53,208 bases of DNA from Bacteroidales bacterium. GTDB lineage: Bacteria > Bacteroidota > Bacteroidia > Bacteroidales > Marinilabiliaceae. The stretch is from the NCBI GenBank assembly GCA_024401365.1, contig JAKSLE010000017.1, positions 1-53,208 on the forward strand, read 5' to 3'. Positions 33,145 to 41,791 of the stretch are shown one piece after another. The position numbers were made by a program, and so were the translations under genes. Below the pieces are notes generated by a model that searched no databases, was not told the DNA's origin, and saw nothing but the letters and a program-made list of their open reading frames with translations. Each line of letters begins with the position of its first letter. Position 1 is the stretch's first letter.

Positions 33145-34431
33145 CTATTTCTCTACCGAGAGCCTCCTCAATGTCATAGCATTCTGATGCGCAAAGAGTT
33201 GCTCGTTCTCGGCCATTACCTCTACTATCTTGGCAATGTTCTTGATGCCTTCTGGAGTAATCTGCTGATATGTCATCTTCTTCCTGAAACTGTCAAGGTT
33301 CACGCCGCTGTATGCATGAGCATAACCACTGGTAGGTAATGTATGGTTTGTGCCCGAAGCATAGTCTCCAGCACTTTCTGGTGTCAGGTGTCCTAGGAAG
33401 AGCGAACCGGCATTTTCTATCCTGTCGGCTATCTTCATCGGGTCGTTGGTGGAGATTATCAGGTGCTCTGGAGCATAAGCATTGGTTATGTCTATTACCT
33501 CGTCTAGGTCTTTGACAAGGATAATGCGACTGTGCTCAAGCGATTTTTGTGCGAGTTCAAGCCTAGGAAGAGCTGCAACTTGCTTCTCAACCTCAACTAC
33601 TACAGCATCTACAAGTTTTTTCGATGATGTAATGAGGATAGCCTGACTGTCTGCTCCGTGTTCTGCCTGGCTCAATAGGTCGGCAGCTACAAATGCTGGA
33701 TTGGCTGTCTCGTCAGCTATAACCTCTACCTCACTAGGACCTGCAGGCATGTCTATAGCTACATCTTTCAGACTTACTTGCTGCTTGGCTGCTGTCACAT
33801 ATTGGTTGCCTGGACCGAATATCTTGTATACCTTGGGTACACTTTCTGTACCATAGGCCATAGCACCAATGGCTTGAACACCACCTATCTTGTATATGTC
33901 GCTCACTCCCGCAACCTTGGCTGCTACTAGTACAGCTGGGTGTACCTTGCCATTCTTGCCTGGAGGTGTACAGAGTACTATCTGCTTGCAGCCTGCTATC
34001 TTGGCTGGTAAAGCCAACATCAGTACCGTTGAGAATAGCGGCGCTGTGCCGCCTGGTATGTAGAGTCCAACTTTTGATATAGCCTTGGCTTTCTGCCAGC
34101 AATGGACTCCAGCCATAGTCTCTACCGAAGGCAATTCCTGGTCCTGAGCAGCGTGAAACTTACCAATGTTCTCCGCAGCTCTCTCTATCGCACTCTTCAA
34201 TTCAGCCGAAATCATTGTCTCAGCTTCCTTGATTTCTGCCTCGCCTACCTTCAGCTCTGTCAGCTCAACTTTGTCAAACTTGAGCTCGTACTCTTTTACA
34301 GCCATATCACCACGCTCTTTGACGTCATTCAACACGCCTTGTACCGTGGCTATCAGACTGCTATTATCAAAATGGGGACGAGCTAACAACTCGTCCCACT
34401 GTTCTTTGCTTGGATACTCTACTACTCTCAT
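33145..34431 (-). CDS. hisD: Histidinol dehydrogenase
   Basis: A zinc- and NAD-dependent enzyme that oxidises histidinol to histidine in two steps, the last reactions of the pathway. The 428-residue protein contains GLYIPGGTAPLFSTVLMLALPAKIAGC (read in parts), GPGNQYVTAAK, DMPAGPSEVEVIAD and QAEHGADSQAIL, all family signatures with zinc-binding Gln/His. It heads hisDCB here and follows pheS by 56 bp. hisG, normally the first gene of the cluster in relatives, is absent from this place. Confidence 0.95.
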   Translation of the reverse strand: MRVVEYPSKEQWDELLARPHFDNSSLIATVQGVLNDVKERGDMAVKEYELKFDKVELTELKVGEAEIKEAETMISAELKSAIERAAENIGKFHAAQDQELPSVETMAGVHCWQKAKAISKVGLYIPGGTAPLFSTVLMLALPAKIAGCKQIVLCTPPGKNGKVHPAVLVAAKVAGVSDIYKIGGVQAIGAMAYGTESVPKVYKIFGPGNQYVTAAKQQVSLKDVAIDMPAGPSEVEVIADETANPAFVAADLLSQAEHGADSQAILITSSKKLVDAVVVEVEKQVAALPRLELAQKSLEHSRIILVKDLDEVIDITNAYAPEHLIISTNDPMKIADRIENAGSLFLGHLTPESAGDYASGTNHTLPTSGYAHAYSGVNLDSFRKKMTYQQITPEGIKNIAKIVEVMAENEQLFAHQNAMTLRRLSVEK

Positions 34432-34487
34432 CGAATATCTATACTGTATATGTATATATGCTTTTTGTCAAGAATGACACTCTTCGG

Positions 34488-35507
34488 TTAGAGCGCCTTC
34501 TCAAATTGTGACAGGAATCGAACGTCATTCTCAAAGAACAAACGTATATCCTTTACCTGGTAGCGGAGCATAGCTATACGCTCTACACCCATACCAAACG
34601 CAAAGCCACTGTACTTCTTGCTGTCTATCTTGTTGGCCTCAAGTACAGCTGGGTCTACCATGCCACAACCCAAAATCTCAAGCCAGCCAGTGCCCTTGCA
34701 GACACCACAGCCCTTGCCGCCACAGAGTGAACAGCTAACGTCCATCTCAGCGGATGGCTCTGTGAATGGGAAGTACGATGGACGAAGTCTTATCTGTGTC
34801 TCTGGTCCAAACATCTCCTTGGCAAAGTATATCAATGTCTGCTTCAAGTCGGCAAACGATACGTTCTCTGCTACATACAGACCTTCTACCTGATGGAAGA
34901 TACAGTGCGCACGCGCAGAAATAGCCTCGTTGCGGAATACACGACCTGGGAATATCGAACGGATAGGTGGACGGTATTTCTCCATCACACGTACCTGTAC
35001 ACTGGAGGTGTGCGTTCTCAATACAATGTCTGGATTGTTGTTGATGAAGAATGTGTCTTGCATGTCTCTCGCTGGGTGCTCTGGTGGGAAGTTCAGGGCC
35101 GTGAATACATGCCAGTCATCTTCTACCTCCGGACCGTCTGCTACCGTGAAGCCTAGACGCGCAAATATGTTGATAATGTCATTCTTTACTATCGATAGTG
35201 GGTGACGACCGCCTAAGTCAAGCGAGATGCCTGGCTTCGTAACGTCATCTTTGTTGGCAACTTCTGCTGCCTGCTCATTTTGCGCACGCAACTCGTTTAT
35301 CTTGTTCTGCGCCAAATCTTTCAACTGGTTGAGCTGCTTACCTACTTCTCTCTTGAGCTCAGGACTTACCTGCTTGAACTCATCAAAAAGCTGAGTAATC
35401 TTACCCTTCTTACTAAGAAACTCTACACGTAGAGCCTCAACTTCCTCTGCCTTAGAGGCCTTCCAGTTCTGAACTTCGTCCAGTAGATTCTTTATCTTGT
35501 CTAACAT
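34488..35507 (-). CDS. pheS: Phenylalanyl-tRNA synthetase alpha subunit
   Basis: The catalytic subunit that charges tRNA-Phe with PheT. The 339 residues have an N-terminal coiled coil (about 1-95), then class II motif 2 (GRVFRNEAISARAHCIFHQVEGL, read in parts) and motif 3 (FGMGVERIAMLRY), and GRHPLSIVKNDI. A short Cys insert (CSLCGGKGCGVCKGTGW, four Cys in C-x2-C and C-x2-C spacing) precedes LEILGCGMV; it is known in PheS of Bacteroidota and some other phyla and may bind zinc. pheT is not in the window. The promoter at 35539 may also serve hisDCB. Confidence 0.95.
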   Translation of the reverse strand: MLDKIKNLLDEVQNWKASKAEEVEALRVEFLSKKGKITQLFDEFKQVSPELKREVGKQLNQLKDLAQNKINELRAQNEQAAEVANKDDVTKPGISLDLGGRHPLSIVKNDIINIFARLGFTVADGPEVEDDWHVFTALNFPPEHPARDMQDTFFINNNPDIVLRTHTSSVQVRVMEKYRPPIRSIFPGRVFRNEAISARAHCIFHQVEGLYVAENVSFADLKQTLIYFAKEMFGPETQIRLRPSYFPFTEPSAEMDVSCSLCGGKGCGVCKGTGWLEILGCGMVDPAVLEANKIDSKKYSGFAFGMGVERIAMLRYQVKDIRLFFENDVRFLSQFEKAL

Positions 35508-35538
35508 GATATATTGATATACTCTGTCAATTAGGCTA

Positions 35539-35570
35539 CAAAGTTAATACAAAAATCACCCGAAATCAAG
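35539..35570 (-). promoter_or_regulatory. Promoter of pheS (and perhaps hisDCB)
   Basis: On the minus strand CTTG (35570-35567), 20 bp, then TAACTTTG (35546-35539). The leader to the pheS start is about 30 bases. Confidence 0.6.
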
Positions 35571-35680
35571 AAGATGCCTCCTAATAATTCAACCATAGAG
35601 TGTCATATTTTTCTCTCATCGAACGAAATTTCTCATGAATATTTCACTCAATGAACAATTTTTCTCCCCACACAAAACTA

Positions 35681-35752
35681 AAAAACTGCGAGCAACTACT
35701 ATCCTCCCACTGTACAGCGACTACCCACAAAACAAAAAAACTGCGAGCAACA
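35681..35752 (+). repeat. Two copies of an interspersed intergenic motif, AAAAANTGCGAGCAAC
   Basis: Within the 382-bp gap between pheS and the tonB-like operon, AAAAACTGCGAGCAACTACT (from 35681) and AAAAACTGCGAGCAACAACT (from 35736) are nearly identical, about 55 bp apart. Another copy, AAAAATTGCGAGCAACC, lies at 48091, and a variant, AAAAATTGCGATGAAC, lies near 2475. CAGCGACTACCCA also lies between the two copies (35715-35727) and resembles sequence at 43463-43480. The rest of the gap has no gene. Confidence 0.5.
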
Positions 35753-35839
35753 ACTACCTTGCAAGGGACCACAAAGGGAGCTCATAAGGTGCACAATGGC
35801 TCCACAACCCGTTAATTCCCTTGCCTATATCAAAAAAAA

Positions 35840-35868
35840 GAGTGCGTACCGATCATCGATACGCACTC
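35840..35868 (-). terminator. Terminator of the exbB-exbD-tonB operon
   Basis: GAGTGCGTA (35840-35848) pairs with TACGCACTC (35860-35868), and CGAT/ATCG pair further inside. On the minus strand it is followed by a run of eight T. Confidence 0.8.
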
Positions 35869-35889
35869 CATTTTTGTATGTAATAATTA

Positions 35890-36879
35890 TTACTGCAATC
35901 TGAACCTATAAGTAATAGTGCCCACTTGCTCTACCGCAGCGTCCATCTTCCTGTCAAACTTGGCCTTCTTGGCTGCCTCAACAGCTACAGCCCAAAGTTG
36001 CTTGTTCTGTACCGTGGTACCCTTGCTTATAACGTTGGCGCTCTTTACAACGCCTTGCTTGTCAACGTGAATCTCTACTACCACATTGCCTTGCTCCTGG
36101 ATAGTATACACTGGCTTAGGTAATGTGCCTTGGAGCGTGCGCCCAGCAAGGTCGACTGAACCTGTGCCAGAGCCTTGACTTCCACTGCCATTTCCATTGC
36201 CAGCACCACCAGTCAGGCTGCCTTGGTTGCCCACTCCCGACGTATTGCCTTGCGAGGAACTGTCTCCAGTGCCCTTGCCCGACATACCCTTGCGTATAGC
36301 ATCTTGTGCCGCAGCCTTGGCTGCAGCCTCTTTAGCAGCTTTTTCCTTGGCAGCGGCTTCTGCAGCAGCTTTGGCTTTCGCCTCTGCTTCCAAACGTGCC
36401 TTCTCCGCAGCCTCCGCAGCTGCCTTCGCCTTGGCTTCAGCGTCCGCTTTTGCCTTAGCTTCTGCCTTCGCTTTGGCTTCTGCTTCAGCTTTCGCCTTCG
36501 CCTCTGCCTTGGCTTGCTCTTCAGCCTTCTTCTTAGCCTCTCTCAACGCTGCTGCCTCCTCAAAATCTTGAGTATCGGTTACCTGCCCGTCAGCTTTTGG
36601 CGTGCTGGGAGCACTGGCTTCCGCAGGCGCAGGCGGTGGCGTGGCCTCTGCTGTCTCTGGTTGCTGTGGCGTAGGCTGTGCTTGTGCATAGGCTGGCGAT
36701 GGCTCTACTTCGCCTTGACCGTTGTCGGTAAAGCCGTAGTTGACCAATAGACCTTCTTCTTCAAGCGGACTGGCTTCAAGCAGAGTGAATGCTAATATCA
36801 GGATAAGCACAGCATGAAACAGCACCGTGCCCGTAACACCATGCCATCTGTATCTGTTATCTCCTCTCTTCTCTTCCAT
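35890..36879 (-). CDS. TonB/TolA-like energy-transducing protein
   Basis: A 329-residue protein anchored by one N-terminal membrane segment (VTGTVLFHAVLILILAFTLL, residues about 15-34). It is followed by a Pro/Ala/Gln-rich linker, then a Lys/Glu/Ala repeat helix at about 105-195 (many AEAKAKA units) like the TolA domain II, a Gly/Ser/Asn-rich stretch (about 200-240), and a TonB-type C-terminal domain (TLPKPVYTIQEQGNVVVEIHVD, read in parts; AKKAKFDRK; GTITYRFRL). It would carry energy from ExbB/ExbD across the periplasm. The usual 'YP' box before the C-terminal domain reads KPVY here. It is the last gene of an exbB-exbD-tonB operon. Confidence 0.85.
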   Translation of the reverse strand: MEEKRGDNRYRWHGVTGTVLFHAVLILILAFTLLEASPLEEEGLLVNYGFTDNGQGEVEPSPAYAQAQPTPQQPETAEATPPPAPAEASAPSTPKADGQVTDTQDFEEAAALREAKKKAEEQAKAEAKAKAEAEAKAKAEAKAKADAEAKAKAAAEAAEKARLEAEAKAKAAAEAAAKEKAAKEAAAKAAAQDAIRKGMSGKGTGDSSSQGNTSGVGNQGSLTGGAGNGNGSGSQGSGTGSVDLAGRTLQGTLPKPVYTIQEQGNVVVEIHVDKQGVVKSANVISKGTTVQNKQLWAVAVEAAKKAKFDRKMDAAVEQVGTITYRFRLQ

Positions 36880-36894
36880 TACTCTATTTTTCCG

Positions 36895-37287
36895 TTACTT
36901 GGCACGAGTAGCCAATATCAGCTTGTACTTATTCTTCTTGGCAATATTCATTACCTTCACTACCTCTTTCATAGGTACATTCTCGTCCACATGGAGCGCA
37001 ATGTACATATCGTCGTTCGCACCTAATTTGGCTTGCAACGTAGGCTCAAGTTCTTCATACTTAACCCTGCGCGACTCAACATAGTATCTCAAATCTTGGG
37101 TGATGGATACCGATGTCTGTGGCTTCGCAGAGGTCTGGTTGGCACTCTGTGGCAACAATAACTTGAGCGCATTAGGATGCACCAAGGTCGATGTCAGCAT
37201 GAAAAATATCAACAACAGGAACACAATGTCCGTCATTGACGACATGCTGAACGACGAGCTTATCTTACTTGTTCTCTTAAGAGCCAT
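36895..37287 (-). CDS. ExbD/TolR biopolymer transport protein
   Basis: A 130-residue protein with one membrane segment that carries the essential Asp (SSMTDIVFLLLIFFMLTSTL, D20), then a periplasmic domain (LKLLLPQSAN, SVSITQDLRYYVES, MYIALHVDENVPMKEVVKVM read in part). It forms the proton channel with ExbB. It starts 9 bp after the ExbB gene and ends 15 bp before the TonB-like gene. Confidence 0.92.
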   Translation of the reverse strand: MALKRTSKISSSFSMSSMTDIVFLLLIFFMLTSTLVHPNALKLLLPQSANQTSAKPQTSVSITQDLRYYVESRRVKYEELEPTLQAKLGANDDMYIALHVDENVPMKEVVKVMNIAKKNKYKLILATRAK

Positions 37288-37296
37288 GACCCATCA

Positions 37297-37986
37297 CTAT
37301 TTTTCTGGTTCATAAAGCATATCCATGAACTCCATCGTGCGAGCCTCAAGGATGAAGATTACCTTCTCTACTCGTGCTACAAGGTTGTTGTACGCAAAAT
37401 ATGCAATGATACCTACAGCAAGACCTCCTACAGTGGTAACCAATGCAGTGTATATACCACCTGCCAATGTGCTTACCTCAATATTGTTGCCGGCATTGGC
37501 CATCTCAAAAAAGGCCTGGATCATACCTGTTACCGTACCGAAGAATCCAATCATTGGAGCACCACCCGAAACAGATGCCAATCCTGCAAGTCCCTTCTCA
37601 AGGCGACTAACCTCAAGGTTGCCAGCATTTTCTACTGCCGTATTTACATCGTTCAATGGACGACCAATACGACTGATGCCTTTCTCTACCATGCGAGCTA
37701 CAGGCGTGTCTGTCATCTGACAGAGCGAACGCGCTGAGTCAATATTGCCACTGTGAATGTAATCTTTTATCTTGCTCATGAAGGTCTTGTCTTCTTTCAA
37801 CGCATGCGAGAGCGCCATGGTGCGCTCCACAAATACATAAACCGCATAAATGCTCAGAAGAAGCAATACGATCATAATCCATCCACCCTGCATCGCAAGG
37901 TCTATAACATTCAGTGTAGCAGGCTCTTGCATCATTTCGCCTGACTGCTCTAGCATTTCAGCATTGTCCGAGATACTCTGTATCAT
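37297..37986 (-). CDS. ExbB/TolQ/MotA-family proton channel protein
   Basis: A 229-residue protein with three membrane segments: GGWIMIVLLLLSIYAVYVFVE, then GGAPMIGFFGTVTGMIQAFFEMA (read in parts) and LVTTVGGLAVGIIAYFAYN. The conserved TolQ/ExbB features GLLGTVxGM-like FFGTVTGMI and the Thr-rich third helix are present. It is the first gene of the transport operon. Whether the system serves TonB-dependent uptake or a Tol-like envelope role cannot be decided; no tolB or pal follows. Confidence 0.92.
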   Translation of the reverse strand: MIQSISDNAEMLEQSGEMMQEPATLNVIDLAMQGGWIMIVLLLLSIYAVYVFVERTMALSHALKEDKTFMSKIKDYIHSGNIDSARSLCQMTDTPVARMVEKGISRIGRPLNDVNTAVENAGNLEVSRLEKGLAGLASVSGGAPMIGFFGTVTGMIQAFFEMANAGNNIEVSTLAGGIYTALVTTVGGLAVGIIAYFAYNNLVARVEKVIFILEARTMEFMDMLYEPEK

Positions 37987-38034
37987 TGTCTGTTAATATT
38001 TTGCTTTTGTATTATTTTCTGTCTTATCAAAACG

Positions 38035-38042
38035 CAAAGTTA
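38035..38042 (-). promoter_or_regulatory. -7 promoter element of the exbB operon
   Basis: TAACTTTG on the minus strand (38042-38035), 48 bp before the ExbB start, in the gap behind the TPR gene. No convincing -33 box was found. Confidence 0.45.
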
Positions 38043-38067
38043 TACATTTTATCAAGAGTGCCACGTC

Positions 38068-39504
38068 TTAATCTTCTATTTTTCTCATCGTGACGGCTAT
38101 CCTTTGGTCTATCTCTTTGCTGTGCTCCCCGTTGTTCAACTCTTTTGCTTGCAAGAGTAGCCTCTTGGCTTCTGCTTTATTGTTGGCTTTAATGGCTAAA
38201 TCTGCCATATATATGGCCGCGTATGGAGCATAGTATTGATCGTCATTTAGTCCAAGTTCTATGGTATGATTGTAAAATCTTATAGCATCTTGTGTATATC
38301 CTAACATCTCATTGCAACGTGCCATGCGGAAACTGTACTCTATCTCGTCTCTCTTGTCAGGGGTGTAGTTCTTTAGCATCTCCCTGCATTCGTCGTAGGC
38401 ACCATACTCAAATCGCAGTCTGGCACGTAGTAACGTCACATCTAGCCTGTCTATTATGCGCTTGGCTTCGTTGTGGGTGCGCTCGTCTATGTCGCCTCCT
38501 GCTGTCATCTTTACACATAGCTCTGCCTGCTCTTTCCTCTTTTGCGTGTCTCCCATAAGGGCATACGCATAGGCTTTCATCAGGTAGGCATCATTCTTGC
38601 AGGCTACTCCCTGATACCTCTCTAGAAAACGATCGGCTTGCTTTATGCACTCTTCTGGCTCAAGTCTGCGTAACGCATATTTAGATAATTGATGTATAAG
38701 TAGCGGATATTGCTCAAAATACTTAGCAGGCATGTTGTTGAGTACCTCGTCGGCTTGCTTGCCTTTCTGTTTCCTGCCGTTGCTGAGTACATATACATAT
38801 AGTACGGCTGGAGATGTGCTGCTTCTCATCTTTTGAGCTAAGTCGTCGTCTAATCTTTGCTCGTGCGATAGAAAGAGGTTGGCAAAGGATAGCAATAGCG
38901 ACTCTTCATACGCCCCAGGAACATTGAGCATCAGCGTACGGTAGTCGTTTATCTGTACAAATCCTTGCTGTAGGTCGCCTCTGTCAAAGAAGAACCCCGC
39001 TAACGATTTCCATTTTTCTGGTACTTGCGAGAGTATAATGTTGAATATCCCCCTCAGCATCAGCTGCCCCTCATAGTCATGATATTTTTTCTCGCCAGTG
39101 CGAAATGCCTTGAAGGATTTGTAAAATTGTATGCCCGACGCTATCATATTACCACAGCTCATCTCTACCAGACAGCGGTGCAATAGCAGATTGGCCCTCA
39201 AATTGTCAGCATATTTGTGCTTGGATACCTTGGATAACGCATCGTCCGAGGCTTTCATATACGCATCATACCCCGATGGCTTGTTCTCCGCAGCATATAC
39301 CAGCAGGTGCCAGTATTCTCGTAGAAACGATGCCATGGCAGCGTTGTCTACATTGGCCAATTCTTGCAAATACGCCTTTTCATCAAGCTGATATATTTCA
39401 TAGAGCGTACGCGATACAGCTTCGTCAGACAACACACTGCGCTGTGCACGGATATTTCCAGCGCAGAATATAAATAACAGGGTGTATAATAGTGCTTTTC
39501 GCAT
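38068..39504 (-). CDS. Secreted TPR-like repeat protein
   Basis: The start MRKALLYTLLFIFCAGNIRAQ gives a 478-residue protein with a signal peptide. The open frame runs further to 39789, but that part covers the promoter at 39535-39528 and the divergent gene's 5' end, so it is not real; MVLY at 39516 is a second possibility. The mature protein is wholly helical with irregular TPR-like repeats (ADNLRANLLLHRCLVEMS, KNDAYLMKAYAYALMGDTQKRK, YAPYAAIYMADLAIKANNKAEAKRLL, read in parts). It is probably a periplasmic scaffold. It lies just upstream of exbB on the same strand but with its own promoter. Confidence 0.75.
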   Translation of the reverse strand: MRKALLYTLLFIFCAGNIRAQRSVLSDEAVSRTLYEIYQLDEKAYLQELANVDNAAMASFLREYWHLLVYAAENKPSGYDAYMKASDDALSKVSKHKYADNLRANLLLHRCLVEMSCGNMIASGIQFYKSFKAFRTGEKKYHDYEGQLMLRGIFNIILSQVPEKWKSLAGFFFDRGDLQQGFVQINDYRTLMLNVPGAYEESLLLSFANLFLSHEQRLDDDLAQKMRSSTSPAVLYVYVLSNGRKQKGKQADEVLNNMPAKYFEQYPLLIHQLSKYALRRLEPEECIKQADRFLERYQGVACKNDAYLMKAYAYALMGDTQKRKEQAELCVKMTAGGDIDERTHNEAKRIIDRLDVTLLRARLRFEYGAYDECREMLKNYTPDKRDEIEYSFRMARCNEMLGYTQDAIRFYNHTIELGLNDDQYYAPYAAIYMADLAIKANNKAEAKRLLLQAKELNNGEHSKEIDQRIAVTMRKIED

Positions 39505-39527
39505 ATATAATACCATATCGTAGTCCA

Positions 39528-39595
39528 CAAAGATAATACAACATTCAAAATATACCACAAATTTGTTGCCAAAATCAAGATAGTCATTAACTTTG
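39528..39595. promoter_or_regulatory. Divergent promoters of the TPR gene and the HAD-trkA operon
   Basis: Minus strand: TATCTTTG (39535-39528), 24 bp from the TPR-gene start. Plus strand: GTTG (39565-39568), 19 bp, then TAACTTTG (39588-39595), 26 bp before the HAD start codon at 39622. The two promoters face away from each other across about 30 bp. Confidence 0.65.
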
Positions 39596-39621
39596 TATCC
39601 TAGATTGTGATAAATACGCAA

Positions 39622-40449
39622 ATGTATAAGCTGGTTGCACTGGACATAGATGGTACTCTTACCGACGACCAAAAGGTAATCCCTCAGAGGAATATCGATG
39701 CTCTTATGAAAGCGCAGAAAGAATATGGTATGCGCATCATATTGGCTTCGGGTCGCCCTACTTATGGTATACGCCATCTGGCTGAGCAACTTTCTCTGCC
39801 TCGTTACGGTGGCTTTATCATGGCATACAACGGCGCTATGCTTATCGATTGCGCTTCAGGTCGCCATATCGTACAGGATGTCCTCCCTCGTACTATAATG
39901 CCCGACCTCTGCGCCGCAGCAGCCGAGTACGGCCAGGCTATCATTACTTATGACGAGGCTAAAGATACAATCCTCACCACAGTCGAAGGTAATAAATGGA
40001 TCGAGCATGAGGCTTGGCTCAATAATAAAATGAACCTACGCCTCGTTAATAATATGTCTGAGGAGGCCCCAGCCGACCTCCCTAAGTGCCTTATGGTGGG
40101 CGAACCAGAGGATATGGAACGTCTCACTCCTATCATGCAGGAACGTTTCCCAGAACTGGCTATCTACCGTTCGTCACCTTTCTTCATGGAAATAGTTTCT
40201 AAAGGTATCGACAAGGCACGCACACTGTCTCGCTTATGCTGGCTGATGCACACCACCCCCGCTGAGACCCTCATCGCTATGGGTGATGGCTATAATGACG
40301 TTTCAATGGTTAATATTGCTGGCTTCGGCGTCGCAATGGAGAATGGTTGCCCTGATATCAAAAAGGTGGCCAACTTTATTGCTCCTTCCAACGTAGATTG
40401 CGGTGTAGCAGTCGCTATGGAAAAATTATTTAACGAGTTAGCAAAATGA
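39622..40449 (+). CDS. HAD-superfamily phosphatase, Cof type
   Basis: A 275-residue member of the Cof/IIB HAD hydrolases. The catalytic motif is LDIDGTLTDDQK (nucleophile Asp), followed by ILASGRPTYG, a large cap domain, KGIDKARTLSRLC with the conserved Lys, and MGDGYNDVSMV (metal Asp). These enzymes dephosphorylate sugar phosphates, flavin or PLP-type compounds; the substrate here cannot be inferred. The ATG at 39622 (MYKLVALDI) is chosen over a GTG 5 codons upstream, which is only a few bases beyond the predicted transcription start. Its stop overlaps trkA (ATGA). Confidence 0.9.
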   Translation: MYKLVALDIDGTLTDDQKVIPQRNIDALMKAQKEYGMRIILASGRPTYGIRHLAEQLSLPRYGGFIMAYNGAMLIDCASGRHIVQDVLPRTIMPDLCAAAAEYGQAIITYDEAKDTILTTVEGNKWIEHEAWLNNKMNLRLVNNMSEEAPADLPKCLMVGEPEDMERLTPIMQERFPELAIYRSSPFFMEIVSKGIDKARTLSRLCWLMHTTPAETLIAMGDGYNDVSMVNIAGFGVAMENGCPDIKKVANFIAPSNVDCGVAVAMEKLFNELAK

Positions 40450-41783
40450 GAATTTTCATCGCTGGTGCAGGTGCTGTAGGTACCCACTTGGCCCGTCTGT
40501 TCGTTCAGTCCGACCATGAGGTTATCCTTATGGATGATGACGAGGAAAAACTCGAGGCTATTGATGCAAACCTCGATCTGCTCACTATCCGCGGTACTAT
40601 GACTTCCCTCGAGGATCTCCGCCACGCCGATGTGAGTAGCAGCGACTTGTTTATCGCCGTGCCTCCTTACCCCGATATGAGTATCTTGGCCGCTATCTTG
40701 GCTAAGAAACTCGGCGCTAATACTACCGTCGCTCGCGTAAATAATTCCGAGTATCTCACCCCAGAAAATATAGAGTATTTCCACCAGCTGGGTATCGATG
40801 AGCTTATCTATCCCGAGAAACTTGGCGCAGCAGAGGCTATCGAAAGCCTTAAAATGGTGGGCGTACGCCAACTTTTCGAGAGCTCCGATGGAAAGGTCCT
40901 CTTGGCAGTGGTCAAAGTGCGCGATAACGCACCTATCATTAATATCCAATTCGCCGACCTCGATCCAGAGAAGAAAAAAAGATACAATATCGTAGCTATA
41001 TATCGCGATAACGAGACTATCATACCTCATGGTAATGACCAACTTATGCATGGCGATATAGTCTACTTTATTACTACCCACGAAAACCTATTGCTCCTCA
41101 TGCAGGATGCTGGTAAGGGCCAGTACGAGGTGCAGAACGTAATGATTGTGGGTGGCTCTCGTATCGGACAACTCGTCGCAGCTCAATTGCAGGATAAGTA
41201 TAATACCAAACTTATCGAGATCCGTCGCGAGAAGAGTAATCGCTTGGCTAATAAGCTCGAAAATACTCTCATCATCAACGGCGATGGCCGTAATATGCAA
41301 CTCCTTAAGGATGAGGGTATCTCCAAAATGCAGGCTTTCATAGCGGTTACCAATTCCCCTGAGGTTAATATCCTGGCTTGCCAATTGGCCAAGAAAATGG
41401 GTGTGCCTAAAACAGTGGCCGAGGTGGAGAATCTCGATTATATCCCTCTGGCCGAGGAGATCGGTATCGGTACCCTCATAAACAAAAAACTTATCGCAGC
41501 TAGTTATATCTACCGCTATACCCTCAACGCTCGCGTGGCTTACGTGAAGTGCTTGACTAATACTAACGCGGAGATGATCGAACTGGTAGCACAACCTGGC
41601 TCAAAGGTGACTAAAGCCCCTATCATGAAACTGGGCTTGCCTAAGGATATGAACATCGGAGCCATAGTCCGTGGAGATGAGGTGATTATCGCTAACGGTA
41701 TGACCCAAATCGAACAGTATGATAAGGTGGTCCTTTTCGTTATGCAGGAGTCTATCCATAAGGTCGAAAAGCTCTTTACTTAG
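40446..41783 (+). CDS. trkA: Trk potassium transport regulatory protein TrkA
   Basis: A 445-residue peripheral membrane protein that binds NAD(H) and gates TrkH-type K+ uptake. It is built of two tandem RCK units: MRIFIAGAGAVGTHLARLF with an acidic strand end (VILMDDDEEKLE), and a second NAD-binding motif VMIVGGSRIGQLVAAQL, each followed by a TrkA-C domain (about 130-210 and 365-445). trkH, which usually follows trkA in Bacteroides-type genomes as I recall, is absent: the gene is flanked by two HAD phosphatases. Ile codons are mostly ATC. Confidence 0.93.
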   Translation: MRIFIAGAGAVGTHLARLFVQSDHEVILMDDDEEKLEAIDANLDLLTIRGTMTSLEDLRHADVSSSDLFIAVPPYPDMSILAAILAKKLGANTTVARVNNSEYLTPENIEYFHQLGIDELIYPEKLGAAEAIESLKMVGVRQLFESSDGKVLLAVVKVRDNAPIINIQFADLDPEKKKRYNIVAIYRDNETIIPHGNDQLMHGDIVYFITTHENLLLLMQDAGKGQYEVQNVMIVGGSRIGQLVAAQLQDKYNTKLIEIRREKSNRLANKLENTLIINGDGRNMQLLKDEGISKMQAFIAVTNSPEVNILACQLAKKMGVPKTVAEVENLDYIPLAEEIGIGTLINKKLIAASYIYRYTLNARVAYVKCLTNTNAEMIELVAQPGSKVTKAPIMKLGLPKDMNIGAIVRGDEVIIANGMTQIEQYDKVVLFVMQESIHKVEKLFT

Positions 41784-41791
41784 TATCCCGT

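Noticed and set aside
36175-36750. Long plus-strand frames opposite the TolA-like gene
   Set aside because: They arise from the Ala/Lys/Glu repeat read on the other strand; the minus-strand protein has clear TonB-type features.
39505-39789. 95-residue N-terminal extension of the TPR protein
   Set aside because: It crosses its own promoter and the 5' end of the divergent HAD gene, and a normal signal peptide starts at 39504.
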